64,000 nucleotides of DNA from Chenopodium formosanum (GCA_024500155.1 CM044879.1:20413572-20477571); one strand, 5' to 3'; numbered from the stretch's first letter, positions 50,564 to 64,000 are shown. The notes: generated by a model not told the origin, from the sequence alone. Numbers and translations are program-made.

Positions 50564-52208
50564 GAGACTAAGAGCCTTAGACATATACTTGAAAAGACTT
50601 TAAGAAGTTATTTCTATCCATAACTAAATATGGCGTCCTTTCTTAGGTTCGACACGTTGTTTAGTGTAACATTAGTCATTTGTGCAAATCTTTAAGAACT
50701 TTATAGGAAGGGTTGTGAACCATCATCGTTCGAGTCATTTTTAAATGACACCGAGGTCTCCGTGAAGACACACTATGTTCTTTGTGGAGTTCTTTATGAA
50801 AAATTTCCATTCATAACTTTGAGATGGTCACGCTTGGCTCAAGCAAACATCGCTCGATCTAATCTAGACGTTTTGATATCCTGCCAAGTCGATTCTGTAC
50901 TTCACTGGACTCTTGAGCTACTCAAGCCAAGTTTATTCACATTTGATGAATACAGCCATATCCTTTCAAATTCTTTGTGAAATGTTGAAGTAATTGAATC
51001 CTCTTTAGCATTCGGAGTCAATTATCTATACCAAGAACAATAACTCTCTACTTTGTCGGTTTCAACAAGTAAGACTTGCTTGTCTTAGAACGATTCCAAT
51101 TCGAGCAACTATCAAGAGCCTATCTAATATAGCCTTGAGTACGTTCTTGTCGACGTGACATTACTAAAGATGTTTGGAATGCAAATCAAGCCCATGACTT
51201 GAACTTAGTGAGTTTATCATGTTAGAGAAATGTTTGTTTATAATCAAGCATTCTTAACTCAACGCTTGGATAACCATCCCATTCAAATAAATCTCGCAAC
51301 TATTGCTCATTACTTTGATGTGAGTCTTTTCGTGTGTAAACAGATCAATTGCTGATTATGGAACATAATAACCATTACTTGTTCCAGCCTTTGGCTTAAA
51401 AGGTCTTTAAACAAAAACATACGACCTTACAACTGATGTAGCTCTTCTTGCTTCATTCTAAGCTTGTAAGTCAATAACTTAGCTTAACTTCAATAGTTTG
51501 AGGTCACTATCATAGTGGAACACTCAAGCAGTATCCGATACTTGTGAAGATAACAAATTGCTAAGTAAACTACAATAACATGAACTCATGAGTTGAAATG
51601 AAATCTAATTCCTTTTCTTCGTTCCTTCTTTCCTATATTTCTTGTCATACAATATCTCATAATCTTACTTTAAGAATCATTTCTTTAAGTACCTTGACTC
51701 TTATACTTTGTTAGGCATAATCAAGCACCTAGTGCACCGTAAAACAAAGTTCCATCTTTTCCATTAATTTGTACTCGAATTACTACATCAATGAGTCCTA
51801 CTCAATTATGTATGATGCGAAAAGATACGTTGGTTGTCAAACATTGACAATCTTGAGTTTGCAACTCAATACCTCATGTTTTATCAAAACTACCTAGTAT
51901 TTTGAATACATGATGTCCAATTGTCCTTTCGGACTTAGTTATAAAAGTCATTTATGAGAATTGTATTTTAGAAATGCTTTTCGTGTCTTTGAGAACTATT
52001 CTCAAGGATTTCCTTTACCAATCATGGAAACAATATTATTTGATTTAGAGTATTATGAATATTAGTGCAATATATAACCATTTATCAAGAACATAATAAT
52101 TTTGAAATTTAATAGCATTCATGCAAACTTAAATCTTATTAAATGTCTTATTTACGCATAATAATTGTCCCTATTTGGCGAAAATAAGTCGATTCCAAGA
52201 TCCGAAGA

Positions 52209-52484
52209 CACAAAGAGTGGTTAAGCATGCTTTGGCTTGTCTTAAACACTCAATCTTCTAGGGAAAGCATTGCCTTGCTAATGGCTCTAATCCACTCTTG
52301 GTTAGACAATCGTCGCATCTAATGCATCTTTGACGATGTATCTCTTTTGCCACGGTATGTGAGGACTCCTCACTCATACCGATGAGTTAAACCAAAACCA
52401 ACGTGCACACCCGGTGTGCCTTATGCCCCTTAGAGAAGTGATGGCACCTCGCTTTGGCGTAGCCTACCATCACCATCGTCCGAT
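52209..52484 (-). other. Hairpin-rich conserved module, copy 3
   Basis: Equivalent to 8325-8600, with the GCACAC/GTGTGC stem intact as in copy 1 and the other stems kept. Confidence 0.5.
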
Positions 52485-53333
52485 TAGTAAGTGTTGTTTT
52501 GGAAAGGCAAGTTTGACTCAATATTATTAGGGACCTAAGATTTCTATGTTGGTTGATTTAAGTGAACTTAACTAATCATCGCAACATCAAGAAAATCTAA
52601 ACATGCATCTAACGAATAATTCAGACATATATATATAAGCATAAAATATAAAGCGAATTTATAGATGTATATTGGCAACTAGCATGACCCCTTGAAATCT
52701 TCATATCTTCAAAAGGTCTTCATTTGCAATTCAAGGCTTTGTCTTCCAGGATACGCCGTCTTCAAGACTTAACCAAACTATGCAAAAACTAGTGTCTACA
52801 ACTAGGAATAATCTAAATATTAAAGTACAAAAATACTTTACGGTGCGTAGACCGTATTTAGATTTACAAAAATACATAACGGCACGTAGTCCGTATTTTC
52901 TATCCTAGTCGGGTCCCACTAGTTGTCATTTCATAAAACCTGTGAGAGAGAATATATATATTCTATTCATCCATTCACTATTTTTGAATGGCCCATGCAA
53001 TTTAAAAAATTAAAAACAAGTAAACTGCATTAATACAACGCGCGCACTAGTAACTAATCTAGGCGGTTAATCCGATTAACACGCCTAATTAAAACTAGTC
53101 AAAGTTATTTAACCGATTATATAATTTATGTCATTAATAATTGAAGCTCCCACTAAATTCCGCATTTCCTTAATTAATCTAATTAATTAAGTCGGTAGCA
53201 CCCAAACTTGTCAAAATGAAATTTTGCCAATGCCGCTCAAAACCGAGGCCTAGCCTCCCAAAATTTTAATAAAAATTAAACAAAATTAATTAAAATAAAT
53301 AAAACGGCAAAATAATTAACATTAAGCCTACTA

Positions 53334-53584
53334 CGGCTAGTCACCTCACCGCACCAAACATACGCACACGCCAAAACCACGAACACACGGCCCACGGCAC
53401 ACGGCCGCGAGCTGCTGCCACGGCACAGCCGCGCGTGGCTGCTACTGCTGCCGCGCGTGTGCTGCTGCTTTGCGTGGCTGCTGCCGTGCGTGTGGCCCAC
53501 AAGCGAGGCGGCGCAAGCACCTTGGCAGCCACAGCAGCCCGGCTCGCCATGGTGGTGCATTGCCTCGTTTTGCGTGCCACAACT
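53334..53584 (-). other. GC-rich island in the retroelement leader, copy 3
   Basis: Nearly identical to the copy 2 island, including the segment absent from copy 1. Confidence 0.6.
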
Positions 53585-54550
53585 TTGGGATTTGTACCCT
53601 TTTTCGCGAGAAAAAAAGAATTAATTCTAAATTAATTTTAGAGCTAATTTAGTGAGCAAAATAAATTTTCAACAAGTCTAACGTAATAAAATTTTCAAAG
53701 TGCAATAACCAAAATAATTCTAAGAACCATCTTTAATTAAATTGGTTTAGCTTGGTGCAAAATAAAATTGAGGCAATTTCTCACTTTCAATTTAATCAAT
53801 TTAAATTAAATTTGAGAATTTGACAAAGTAAAGGGAAGTTGGAAAAATATGAACTTTAATGTTCAAATGAAAATTCCAACATCTAAATTTTGTGAACCCT
53901 TGAAAATTATATCTTCCAACATGAAGATAACAAAATTTCTATCACAAAAATCAAAACTTTATGTTTCCAATCAACTCAAAATGAAACAACAAAGTTCAAC
54001 ACAAAATAACATGGAATTTAGTGGTTTTTAAAGTTTCAATCACTTATCACAAAGAAAGATTGAATCTTTAACACTTAGGAAGCCTCAAAAATAAAATTTT
54101 CACACTAAAAAGCAATTAGTTTGCAATTATGTGAAAATAAATCAACCTTTAAGCATCAAATACTACCAAGTATGTGTGCTTTAAGGGGACATAAAAATGC
54201 AGAAAATAATGCAAATAATCAACCATATAATCAACAATTTATGCCATTAATTTCAAGGTTAGAAAAGACTTAAAATTTTTCGTCAAAAACGAAAAACCCC
54301 TCGAAAAAGGCATTTATGGTCAGAATTTGGCTAAAATCACAGCCCCCAAGGGATAAAATCCTTTCCAGAACACGTTTTTCACCCAAAATTCACTAGTCTT
54401 GGGCGAAAATCTGGGTTCTGGGCCAAACTTAACATTAAAAACAGGATTAAATAAATAAAACCGAGCTACTAATTTAATTAGGAACCTAAACCAGAAAATT
54501 AAGCCAAAAATAAACCTTGAAAAACAAGATTATAAAAATAAACGAGCGGG

Positions 54551-54562
54551 GCTCCGATACCG
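54551..54562 (-). promoter_or_regulatory. Primer-binding-site-like motif, copy 3
   Basis: Same 12 bases and spacing as in copies 1 and 2. Confidence 0.65.
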
Positions 54563-54563
54563 C

Positions 54564-54724
54564 TGTTCGGGTTTGGTGAGTCCGACTCATCGCGGAAACA
54601 ACCCTACCCGAGGAACCACTCACAATAATTAAAATCATAAAGCATAAATAAATAATCACAAAGAAAAGATAACGAATCTTAACCTCGAAGCGAGCTTCGC
54701 CCAAAACCCGGGGCTCTTACTTAA
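54564..54724 (-). mobile_element. LTR end (U5-like flank) of LTR-like block 3
   Basis: It starts TGTTCGGGTTTGGTGAGTC beside the copy 3 primer site and is nearly identical to 42670-42830. The satellite begins at 54725 (GTGGAACCAT). Confidence 0.6.
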
Positions 54725-56199
54725 GTGGAACCATATATGAACCATATATGTTGCCATAAATGTCTGTGGTAGGCTTGAGGTTACGATGTCAGTGCAAGTT
54801 TGGACTGGGTAAATTGACTGTTTAAAGGCATATTGGATGGTTCCACCCACTCAATTGGACATCCGGAAGGTATTAGGAACCATTGTAAACATCTCGGCAA
54901 TTGTTATTTACGGGCGAAAAAAGGTAAAAAAATTCCAAAATTGAAGGCTATAATCCACGCTTTTTGACGAATTTTGAGGTTACGGGGCCCTGTGGCGAAA
55001 AGTCTTGAGACCCTAGGGGATACATCTTAGGGTCATATAATGACTTTTGGAACCATATATGACCCTTATATGTTGCCATAAATGTCCGTGGTAGGCTCGA
55101 GGTCACAATATCGGTGCAAGTTTGGAACGGGTAAATTGACTGTTTAAAGGCATATTGGATGGTTCCACCCACTCAATTGGACTCCCGGAGAGTATTAGGA
55201 ACCACGGTAAACATCTAATTTTTATTTCCGGGCGAAAAAAGGTCAAAAAATTCCAAAATTGAAGACTATAATCCACGATTTTTGAGGAATTTTAAGGTTA
55301 AGGGGCCCGGAGGCGAAAAGTCATGAGACCCTAGGGGATACATCTCAGGGTCATACAATGACGTTTTGAACCAGATATGACCCTTATATGTTGCCATTAA
55401 TGTCCGTAGTAGGCTTGAGGTCACGATATTGGTGCAAGTTTGGAACGGGTAAATTGACAATTTAAAGGCATATTGGATGGTTTAACTCACTCAATTGGAC
55501 TCCCGGAGGGTATTAGGAGCCATGGTAAACATCTCGCCAATTTTTATTTCCCGGCGAAAAAGGTAAAAAATTCCAAAATCGAAAGCTATAATCCACGGTT
55601 TTTGAGGAATTTTGAGGTTACGGGCCCGGTGGCTAAAAGTCTTGAGACCCTAGGGGATACATCTTAGGGTTATATAATGTCTTTTGGAACCATATATGAC
55701 CCTTATATGTTGCCATAAATGTCCGTGTTAGGCTTGAGGTCACGATATCGGTGCAAGTTTGGAACGCGTAAATTGACTGTTTAAAGGCATTATGGATGGT
55801 TCCACCCACTCAATTTGACTCCCGGAGGGTATTAGAACCATGGTAAACATCTCGGCAATTTTTATTTTCGGGCGAAAAAAGGTCAAAAAATTTCAAAATT
55901 GAAGGCTATAATCCACGCTTTTTGAGGGATTTTGAGGTTACGGGGCCCGGTGGCGAAAAGTCTTGAGACCCTAGGGGATACATCTTAGGGTCATACAATG
56001 ACGTTTGAAACCATATATGACCGTTATATGTTGCCATAAATGTCCGTAGTAGGCTTGAGGTCACGATATCGGTGCAAGTTTGGAACGGGTAAATTGACTT
56101 TTTAAAGGCATATTGGATGGTTTTACCCACTCAATTGGACTCCCGGAGGGTATTAGGAACCATGGTAAACATCTCGGCAATTTTTTTTTCCTGGTGAAA

Positions 56200-58429
56200 A
56201 AAGGTCAAAAAATTTCAAAATTGAAGGCTATAATGCCCGCTTTTTGAGGAATTTTGAGGTTACGGGGCTCGGTGGTGAAAAGTCTTGAGACCCTAGGGGA
56301 TACATCTTAGGATCATATAATCACGTTTTGAACCATAAATGAACCTTATATGTTGCCATAAATTTCCGTGGTAGGCTTGAAGTCGCGATATCGGTGCAAG
56401 TTTGGAACGGGTAAATTGACTGTTTAAATGCATATTGGATGGTTCCTCCCACTCAATTCGACTGCCGGAGGATATTAGGAACCATGGTAAACATCGGCAA
56501 TTTTTATTTCCGGGCGAAAAAAGGTCAAAAAATTCCAAAATTGAAGGCTATAATCCACTCTTTTTGAGGAATTTTGAGGTTACGGGGCCCGATGGCGAAA
56601 AGTTTTGAGACCCTAGGGGATACATCTTAGGGTCATATAATGACGTTTGGAACCATATATGACCCTTATATGTTGCCATAAATTTCCGTGGTAGGCTTGA
56701 GGTCACGATATCCGTGCAAGTTTGGAACGGGTAAATTGACTGTTTAAAGGCATATTGGATGGTTCCACCCACTCAATTGGACTTCCGGAGGGTATTAGGA
56801 ACCATGGTAAACATCTCGACAATTTTTATTTCCTGGCGAAAACAGGTCAAAAAATTCCAAAATTGAAGGCTGCTTTTTGAGGAATTTTGAGGTTACGGGG
56901 CCCGGTGGCGAAAAGTCTTCAGACCCTAGGGAATACATCTAAGGGTCATATAATGACATTTCGAACCATTTTGACCCTTATATGTTTCCATAAATGTCCG
57001 TGGTAGGCTTGAGGTCACGATATCGGTGCATGTTTGGAACGGGTAAATTGACTTTTCAAAGGCATATTCGATGGTTCCACCCACTCAATTGGATACCCGG
57101 AGGGGATTAGGAACCATGGTAAACATCTCAGCAATTTTTACTTCCAGGCGAAAAAAGGTCAAAAAATTCCAAAATTGAAGTCTATAATCCACGCTTTTTG
57201 AGGAAGTTTGAGGTTACGGGGCCTGGTGGCGAAAAGTCTTAAGACCCTAGGGATACATCTTGGGATCATATAATGACGTGTGGAACCAAATATGACCCTT
57301 ATATGTTACCATAAATGTCCGTAGGAGGCTTGAGGTCACGCTATCGGTGCAAGTTTGGAACGGGTAAATTGACTGTTTAAAGGCATATTGGATGGTTCCA
57401 CCCACTCAATTGGACTCCCGGAGAGTATTAGGAACCATGGTAAAGCTCTCGGCAATTATTATTTCCGGGCGAAAAAAGGTCAAAAATTTCCAAAATTGAA
57501 GGCTATAATCCACGCTTTTTGAGGTTACGGGGCCTGGTTGCGAATAGTCATCATACCCTAGGGGATACATCTTAGGGTTATATAATGACGTTTGGAACCA
57601 TATATGACCATTATATGTTGCCATAAATGTCCGTGGTAGGCTTGAGGTCACGATATCGGTGCAAGTTTGGAACGGGTAAATTGACTGTTTAAAGGCATAA
57701 CGGATGGTTCCACCCAGTCAATTGGACTCCCGGAGGGTATTAGGAACCATGGTAAACATCTCGGCAATTTTTATTTCCGGGCGAAAACAGGTCAAAAAAT
57801 TACAAAATTGAAGGCTATATCCACGCTTTTTGAGGAATTTTGAGGTTACGGGGCCCGGTGGCGAGAAATTTTGAGACCCTAGGGGATACATGTTGGGGTC
57901 ATATAATGACGTTTGGAACCATATATGACCCTTATATGTTGCCATAAATGTCCGTGGTAGGCTTGAGATCACGATATCAGTGCAAGTTTGGAACGGGTAA
58001 ATTGACTGTTTAAAGGCATATTGGATGGTTTCACCCACATAATTGGACTCCCGGAGTGTATTAGGAACCATGTTAAACATCTCGGCAATTTTTATTTCCG
58101 GGCGAAAACAGGTCAAAAAATTCCAAAATTGAAGGCTATATTCCACGCTTTTTGAGGAATTTTGAGGTTACGGTGCCCGGTGGCGAAAAGTTTTCAGACC
58201 CTAGAGGATACATCTTAGGGTCATATAATGACATTTCGAACCATTTTGACCCTTATATGTTTCCGTAAATGTCCGTGGTAGGCTTGAGGTCACGATATCG
58301 GCGCATGTTTGGAACGGGTAAATTGACTTTTCAAAGGCATATTCGATGGTTCCACCCACTCAATTGGATACCCGGGGGGTATTAGGAGCCATGGTAAACA
58401 ACTCGGCAATTTTTACTTCTAGGCGAAAA
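56200..58429 (+). repeat. Higher-order repeat, 7 satellite units, first copy
   Basis: A block of about 2.23 kb is followed directly by a second copy. Unit-specific variants shift by 2229-2238 bp (for example 56293 to 58522, 56548 to 58777, 57718 to 59948). The small drift comes from an about 9-bp loss near 56873 in this copy and a comparable loss near 59737 in the other. Confidence 0.9.
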
Positions 58430-60659
58430 AAGGTCAAAAAATTTCAAAATTGAAGGCTATTATGCCCGCTTTTTGAGGAATTTTGAGGTTACGGGGCTCG
58501 GTGGTGAAAAGTCTTGAGACCCTAGGGGATACATCTTAGGATCATATAATCACGTTTTGAACCATAAATGAACCTTATATGTTGCCATAAATTTCCGTGG
58601 TAGGCTTGAAGTCGCGATATCGGTGCAAGTTTGGAACGGGTAAATTGACTGTTTAAATGCGTATTGGATGGTTCCTCCCACTCAATTCGACTGCCGGAGG
58701 ATATTAGGAACCATGGTAAACATCGGCAATTTTTATTTCCGGGCGAAAAAAGGTCAAAAAATTCCAAAATTGAAGGCTATAATCCACTCTTTTTGAGGAA
58801 TTTTGAGGTTACGGGGCCCGATGGCGAAAAGTCTTGAGACCCTAGGGAATACATCTTAGGGTCATATAATGACGTTTGGAACCATATATGACCCTTATAT
58901 GTTGCCATAAATTTCCGTGGTAGGCTTGAGGTGACGATATCCGTGCAAGTTTGGAACGGGTAAATTGACTGTTTAAAGGCATATTGGATGGTTCCACCCA
59001 CTCAATTGGACTTCCGGAGGGTATTAGGAACCATGGTAAACATCTCGGCAATTTTTATTTCCTGGCGAAAACAGGTCAAAAAATTCCAAAATTAAAGGCT
59101 ATAATGCACGCTTTTTGAGGAATTTTGAGGTTACGGGGCCCGGTGGCGAAAAGTCTTCAGACCCTAGGGAATACATCTAAGGGTCATATAATGACATTTC
59201 GAACCATTTTGACCCTTATATGTTTCCATAAATGTCCGTGGTAGGCTTGAGGTCACGATATCGGTGCATGTTTGGAACGGGTAAATTGACTTTTCAAAGG
59301 CATATTTGATGGTTCCACCCACTCAATTGGATACCCGGGGGGGATTAGGAAACATGGTAAACATCTCAGCAATTTTTACTTCCAGGCGAAAAAAGGTCAA
59401 AAAATTCCAAAATTGAAGTCTATAATCCACGCTTTTTGAGGAAGTTTGAGGTTACGGGGCCTGGTGGCGAAAAGTCTTGAGACCCTAGGGATACATCTTG
59501 GGATCATATAATGATGTGTGGAACCAAATATGACCCTTATATGTTACCATAAATGTCCGTGGGAGGCTTGAGGTCACGCTATCGGTGCAAGTTTGGAACG
59601 GGTAAATTGACTGTTTAAAGGCATATTGGATGGTTCCACCCACTCAATTGGACTCCCGGAGGGTATTAGGAACCATGGTAAAGCTCTCGGCAATTATTAT
59701 TTCCGGGCGAAAAAAGGTCAAAAATTTCCAAAATTGAATCCACGCTTTTTGAGGTTACGGGGCCTGGTTGCGAATAGTCATCATACCCTAGGGGATACAT
59801 CTTAGGGTTATATAATGACGTTTGGAACCATATATGACCATTATATGTTGCCATAAATGTCCGTGGTAGGCTTGAGGTCACGATATCGGTGCAAGTTTGG
59901 AACGGGTAAATTGACTGTTTAAAGGCATAACGGATGGTTCCACCCACTCAATTGGACTCCCGGAGGGTATTAGGAACCATGGTAAACATCTCGGCAATTT
60001 TTATTTCCGGGCGAAAACAGGTCAAAAAATTACAAAATTGAAGGCTATATCCACGCTTTTTGAGGAATTTTGAGGTTACGGGGCCCGGTGGCGAGAAATT
60101 TTGAGACCCTAGGGGATACATGTTGGGGTCATATAATGACGTTTGGAACCATATATGACCCTTATATGTTGCCATAAATGTCCGTGGTAGGCTTGAGATC
60201 ACGATATCAGTGCAAGTTTGGAACGGGTAAATTGACTGTTTAAAGGCATATTGGATGGTTTCACCCACTTAATTGGACTCCCGGAGTGTATTAGGAACCA
60301 TGGTAAACATCTCGGCAATTTTTATTTCCGGGCGAAAACAGGTCAAAAAATTCCAAAATTGAAGGCTATATTCCACGCTTTTTGAGGAATTTTGAGGTTA
60401 CGGGGCCCGGTGGCGAAAAGTTTTCAGACCCTAGAGGATACATCTTAGGGTCATATAATGACATTTCGAACCATTTTGACCCTTATATGTTTCCTTAAAT
60501 GTCCGTGGTAGGCTTGAGGTCACGATATCGGCGCATGTTTGGAACGGGTAAATTGACTTTTCAAAGGCATATTCGATGGTTCCACCCACTCAATTGGATA
60601 CCCGGGGGGTATTAGGAGCCATGGTAAACATCTCGGCAATTTTTACTTCTAGGCGAAAA
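58430..60659 (+). repeat. Higher-order repeat, 7 satellite units, second copy
   Basis: Direct tandem copy of 56200-58429. Private variants shared by both include GACATTTCGAACCATTTTGA, GGTTGCGAATAGTCATCATA and GGCGAGAAATTTTGAGACC. A partial third copy, rearranged, follows at 60777-61600. Confidence 0.9.
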
Positions 60660-63600
60660 AAGGTCAAAAAATTCCAAAATTGAAGACTATAATCCACGCT
60701 TTTTGAGAAATTTTGAGGTTACTAGGCCTGGTGGCGAAAAGTCTAGAGACCCTAGGATTACATCTTAGGATCATATAATGACGTTTGGAACCATATATGA
60801 CCCTTATATGTTACCATAAATTTCCGTGGTAGGCTTGAGGTCACGATATCCGTGCAAGTTTGGAACGGGTAAATTGACTGTTTAAAGGCATATTGGATGG
60901 TTCCACCCACTCAATTGGACTTCCGGAGGGTATTAGGAACCATGGTAAACATTTGGGCAATTTTTATTTCCTGGCGAAAACAGGTCAAAAAATTCCAAAA
61001 TTGAAGGCTATAATGCACGCTTTTTGAGGAATTTTGAGGTTACGGGGCCCGGTGGCGAAAAGTCTTCAGATCCTAGGGAATACATCTAAGGGTCATATAA
61101 TGACATTTCGAACCATTTTGACCCTTATATGTTTCCATAAATGTCCGTGGTAGGCTTGAGGTCACGATATCGGTGCATGTTTGGAACGGGTAAATTGACT
61201 TTTCAAAGGCATATTCGATGGTTCCACCCACTCAATTGGATACCCGGGGGGGATTAGGAACCATGGTAAACATCTCAGCAATTTTTACTTCCAGGCGAAA
61301 AAAGGTCAAAAAATTCCAAAATTGAAGGCTATATCCACGCTTTTTGAGGAATTTTGAGGTTACGGGGCCCGGTGGCGAGAAATTTTGAGACCCTAGGGGA
61401 TACATGTTGGGGTCATATAATGACGTTTGGAACCATATATGACCCTTATATGTTGCCATAAATGTCCGTGGTAGGCTTGAGATCACGATATCAGTGCAAG
61501 TTTGGAACGGGTGAATTGACTGTTTAGAGGCATATTGGATGGTTTTACCCACTTAATTGGACTCCCGGAGTGTATTAGGAACCATGGTAAACATCAGGCA
61601 ATTTTTATTTTCGGGCGAAAACAGGTCAAAAAATTCCAAAATTGAAGGCTATAATCGACGCTTTTTGAGGAATATTGAGGTTACGGGGCCCGGTGGCGAA
61701 AAGCCTAAAGACCCTATGGGATACATCTTAGGGTCATATAATATCGTTTAAAACCATATATAACCCTTATATGTGCCATAAATGTTCGTGGTAGGCTTGA
61801 GGTCACGATATCGGTGCAAGTTTGGAACGGGTAAATTGACTATTTAAAGGCATATTAGATGGTTCCACCCACTCAATTGGACTCCCGGAGGGTATTAGGA
61901 ACCATGGTAAACATCTCGGCTATTTTTATTTCATGGCGAAATAAGGTAAAAAAATTCTAAAATTGAAGGGTTTAATCCACGCTTTTTGAGGAATTTTGAG
62001 GTTATAGGGTCCGGTGGCGAAAAGATTTGATACCCTAGGGGATACATCTTAGGGTCACATTATGACGTTTGGAACCATATACGACCCTTATATGTTGCCA
62101 TAAATGTCCGTGGTAGGCTTGAGGTCACGATATCAGTGCAAGTTTAAAACGGGGAAATTGAATGTTTAAAGGCATATTGGATGGTTCCACCCACTCATTT
62201 AGTCTCCCGAAAGGTATTAGGAAACATGGTAAACATCTCGGCAATTTTTATTTCCGGGCGAAAAGTGGTCAAAAATTCCAAAATTGAAGGCTATAATCCA
62301 CGCTTTTTGAGGAATTTTGAGGTTACGGGGCCCGGTTGCGAAAAGTCTTCAGACCTTTGTGGATACATCTTAGGGTCATATAATGACGTTTGGAACCATA
62401 TATGACCCTTATATGTTTCCATAAATATCCGTGGTAGGCTTAAGGTCATGATATCGGTGCAAGTTTGGAACGGGTAAGTTGACTATTTAAAGGCATATTA
62501 GATGGTTCCACCCACTCAATTGAACACCCGGAGGGTATTAGTAACCATGGTAAACATCTCGGCAATTTTTATTTCCGGACGAAAAAAGGTAAAAATTCCA
62601 AAATTATAGACTATAAATCCACGCTTTTTGAGGAATTTTGAGGTTACGGGGCCCGGTGGCGAAAAGTCTTCTGACCCTAGGTGATGAATGTTAGGTTCAT
62701 ATATCGACATATGGAACCACATATGACCCTTATATGTTGCCATAAATGTCCGTGGTAGACTTGAGGTCACGATATCGGTGCAAGTTTGGAACGGGTAAAT
62801 TGACTGTTTAAAGGCTTATTGGATGGTTCCACCCACTAAATTGGACTCCCGGAGGGTATTATGAACCATGGTAAACATCTCGACAATTTTTATTTCCGGG
62901 CGAAAAAAAGTCAAAAATTTCCAAAATTGAAGGCTATAATCCACTCTTTTAGAGGAATTTTGAGGTTACGGGGCCCGGTGGTGAAAAGTCTTGAGACCCT
63001 AAGGGTTACATCTTAGGGTCATATGATGACGTTTGACCCTTATATGTTGCCATAAATGTCCGTGGTAGGCTAGAGGTCACGATATCGGTGCAAGTTTGGA
63101 ATAGGTAAATTGACTGTTGAAAGGCATATCGGATCGTTCCACCCACTCAATTGGACTCCCAGAGGGTATTAGGAACCATGGTAAACCTCTCGGCAATTTT
63201 TATTTCCGGGCGAAAAAATTAAAGGTCAAAAAATTCCAAAATCGAAGGCTATAATCCACGTTTTTTGAGGGATTTTGAGGTTACGAACCCCGGTGGCGAA
63301 AAGTCTTGAGACCCTATGGGATACATCTTAGGGTAATATAATGATGTTTGGAACCATATATGATCCTTATATGTTGACATAAATATCCGTGGTAGGCTTG
63401 AGGTCACGATATCGGTGCAAGTTTGGAACAGATAAATTGACTGTTTAAAGGCATATTGGATGGTTCTACCCACTCAATTAGACTCCCGGAGGGTATTAGG
63501 AACCATGGTAAACATGATGGCTATTTTTATTTCCGGCAAAAAAAGGTAAAAAAATTCCAAAATAGAAGGCTATAATCCACGCTTTTTGAGGAATATTGAG

Positions 63601-64000
63601 GTTACAGGGCCCGGTGGCGAAAAGTCTTGAGACACTAGGGGATACATCTTAGGGTCATAAAATAACGTTTGGAACCATATATGACCCTTATATGTTGACA
63701 TAAATGTCCGAGGTAGGCTTGAGGTCACGATATCGGTACAAGTTTGGAACGAGTAAGTTGACTGTTTAAAAGCATATTGGATGGTTCGACCCACTCAATT
63801 GGACTCACGGAGGGTATTAGGAACCATGGTAAACATCTCGGGAATTTTTATTTCCGGGCGAAAAAAGGTCAAAAAATTCCAAAATTGAAGGCTATAATCC
63901 ACGCTTTTTGAGGAATTTTGAGGTGACAGGGACCGGTGGCGAAAAGTTTTGAGACCCTAGGGGATACATCTTAGGGTCATATAATGACTTTAGGAACCAT

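Larger units (their letters stand above)
47357..54563 (-). mobile_element. Retroelement interior copy 3, full length (7207 bp)
   Basis: This is the most complete interior: purine tract at 47357-47367, primer site at 54551-54562, sense strand minus. It is nearly identical to copy 2 and shares with it GTTTGGAATGC near 51174, the CAACCCTACCCG insertion in the LTR flank and the full GC island. The first 349 bp (47357-47705) occur only here. No gag-pol domain, zinc knuckle or reverse transcriptase motif is seen in any frame. The CACTA site near 49700-49702 is empty. It is best described as a non-autonomous LARD-like element that depends on proteins from elsewhere. Confidence 0.8.
54725..64000. repeat. 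Satellite array 3, ~321-bp unit, at least 29 units, open-ended
   Basis: Same satellite and entry point as arrays 1 and 2; it runs off the window at 64000. The early units again parallel those of arrays 1 and 2. A 7-unit higher-order duplication occupies 56200-60659, and pieces of it recur at 60777-61600. The minus-strand open frame persists in many units. A unit near 63028 lost about 10 bp. Confidence 0.95.

Noticed and set aside
10721..64000. Dozens of 60-140-codon frames in the satellite treated as genes
   Set aside because: Their starts are mostly GTG (not used as a normal plant start) right after a stop, they follow the 321-bp period, and no domain is recognisable.

Overview
The window reads as nuclear heterochromatin of a large, AT-rich plant genome, probably a flowering plant. 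The grounds are a CACTA (En/Spm) DNA transposon with plant-type Transposase_24 and Ulp1 remnants, retroelement interiors with a copia-style initiator-Met primer site and purine tract, and about 55 kb of LTR-like sequence and satellite. I see no intact protein-coding gene, rRNA or tRNA. I cannot name the species.

Layout: the window is a tandem chain of one non-coding, LARD-like retroelement on the minus strand. Interior copy 1 (1-10646, already in progress at base 1) is followed by an LTR-like block (10647-35809), interior copy 2 (35813-42669), a second LTR-like block (42670-47356), interior copy 3 (47357-54563) and a third block (54564 to beyond 64000). Each interior ends, on its sense-strand 5' side, in a primer-binding-site-like motif one base from a TG..CA terminus. 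Each block then carries about 145-160 bp of U5-like sequence and switches at the same point into a tandem satellite of about 321 bp. By spacing there are about 78 satellite units in block 1, 14 in block 2 and at least 29 in block 3. Block 2 ends about 48 bp past its satellite, next to a purine tract on the minus strand. The simplest reading is that the satellite lies inside the LTR and has expanded to very different lengths.

Interior copy 1 is split by a 5163-bp CACTA element (631-5793) with perfect 16-bp inverted ends, a 3-bp target duplication (ATG), palindromic subterminal repeats, a long internal hairpin, two oppositely oriented GC-rich minisatellites, a 171-bp tandem repeat, and a broken gene joining a Transposase_24 remnant to a Ulp1-protease remnant. 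Copies 2 and 3 keep the empty site.

The satellite arrays are mosaics with higher-order duplications: an 11-unit block of 3541 bp repeated side by side, a 7-unit block of about 2.23 kb repeated side by side, and smaller dispersed blocks. A minus-strand frame of about 74 codons stays open in many units but starts at GTG after a stop, so I do not call it a gene. Interior copies 2 and 3 share indels that copy 1 lacks, so they look like the more recent duplication.
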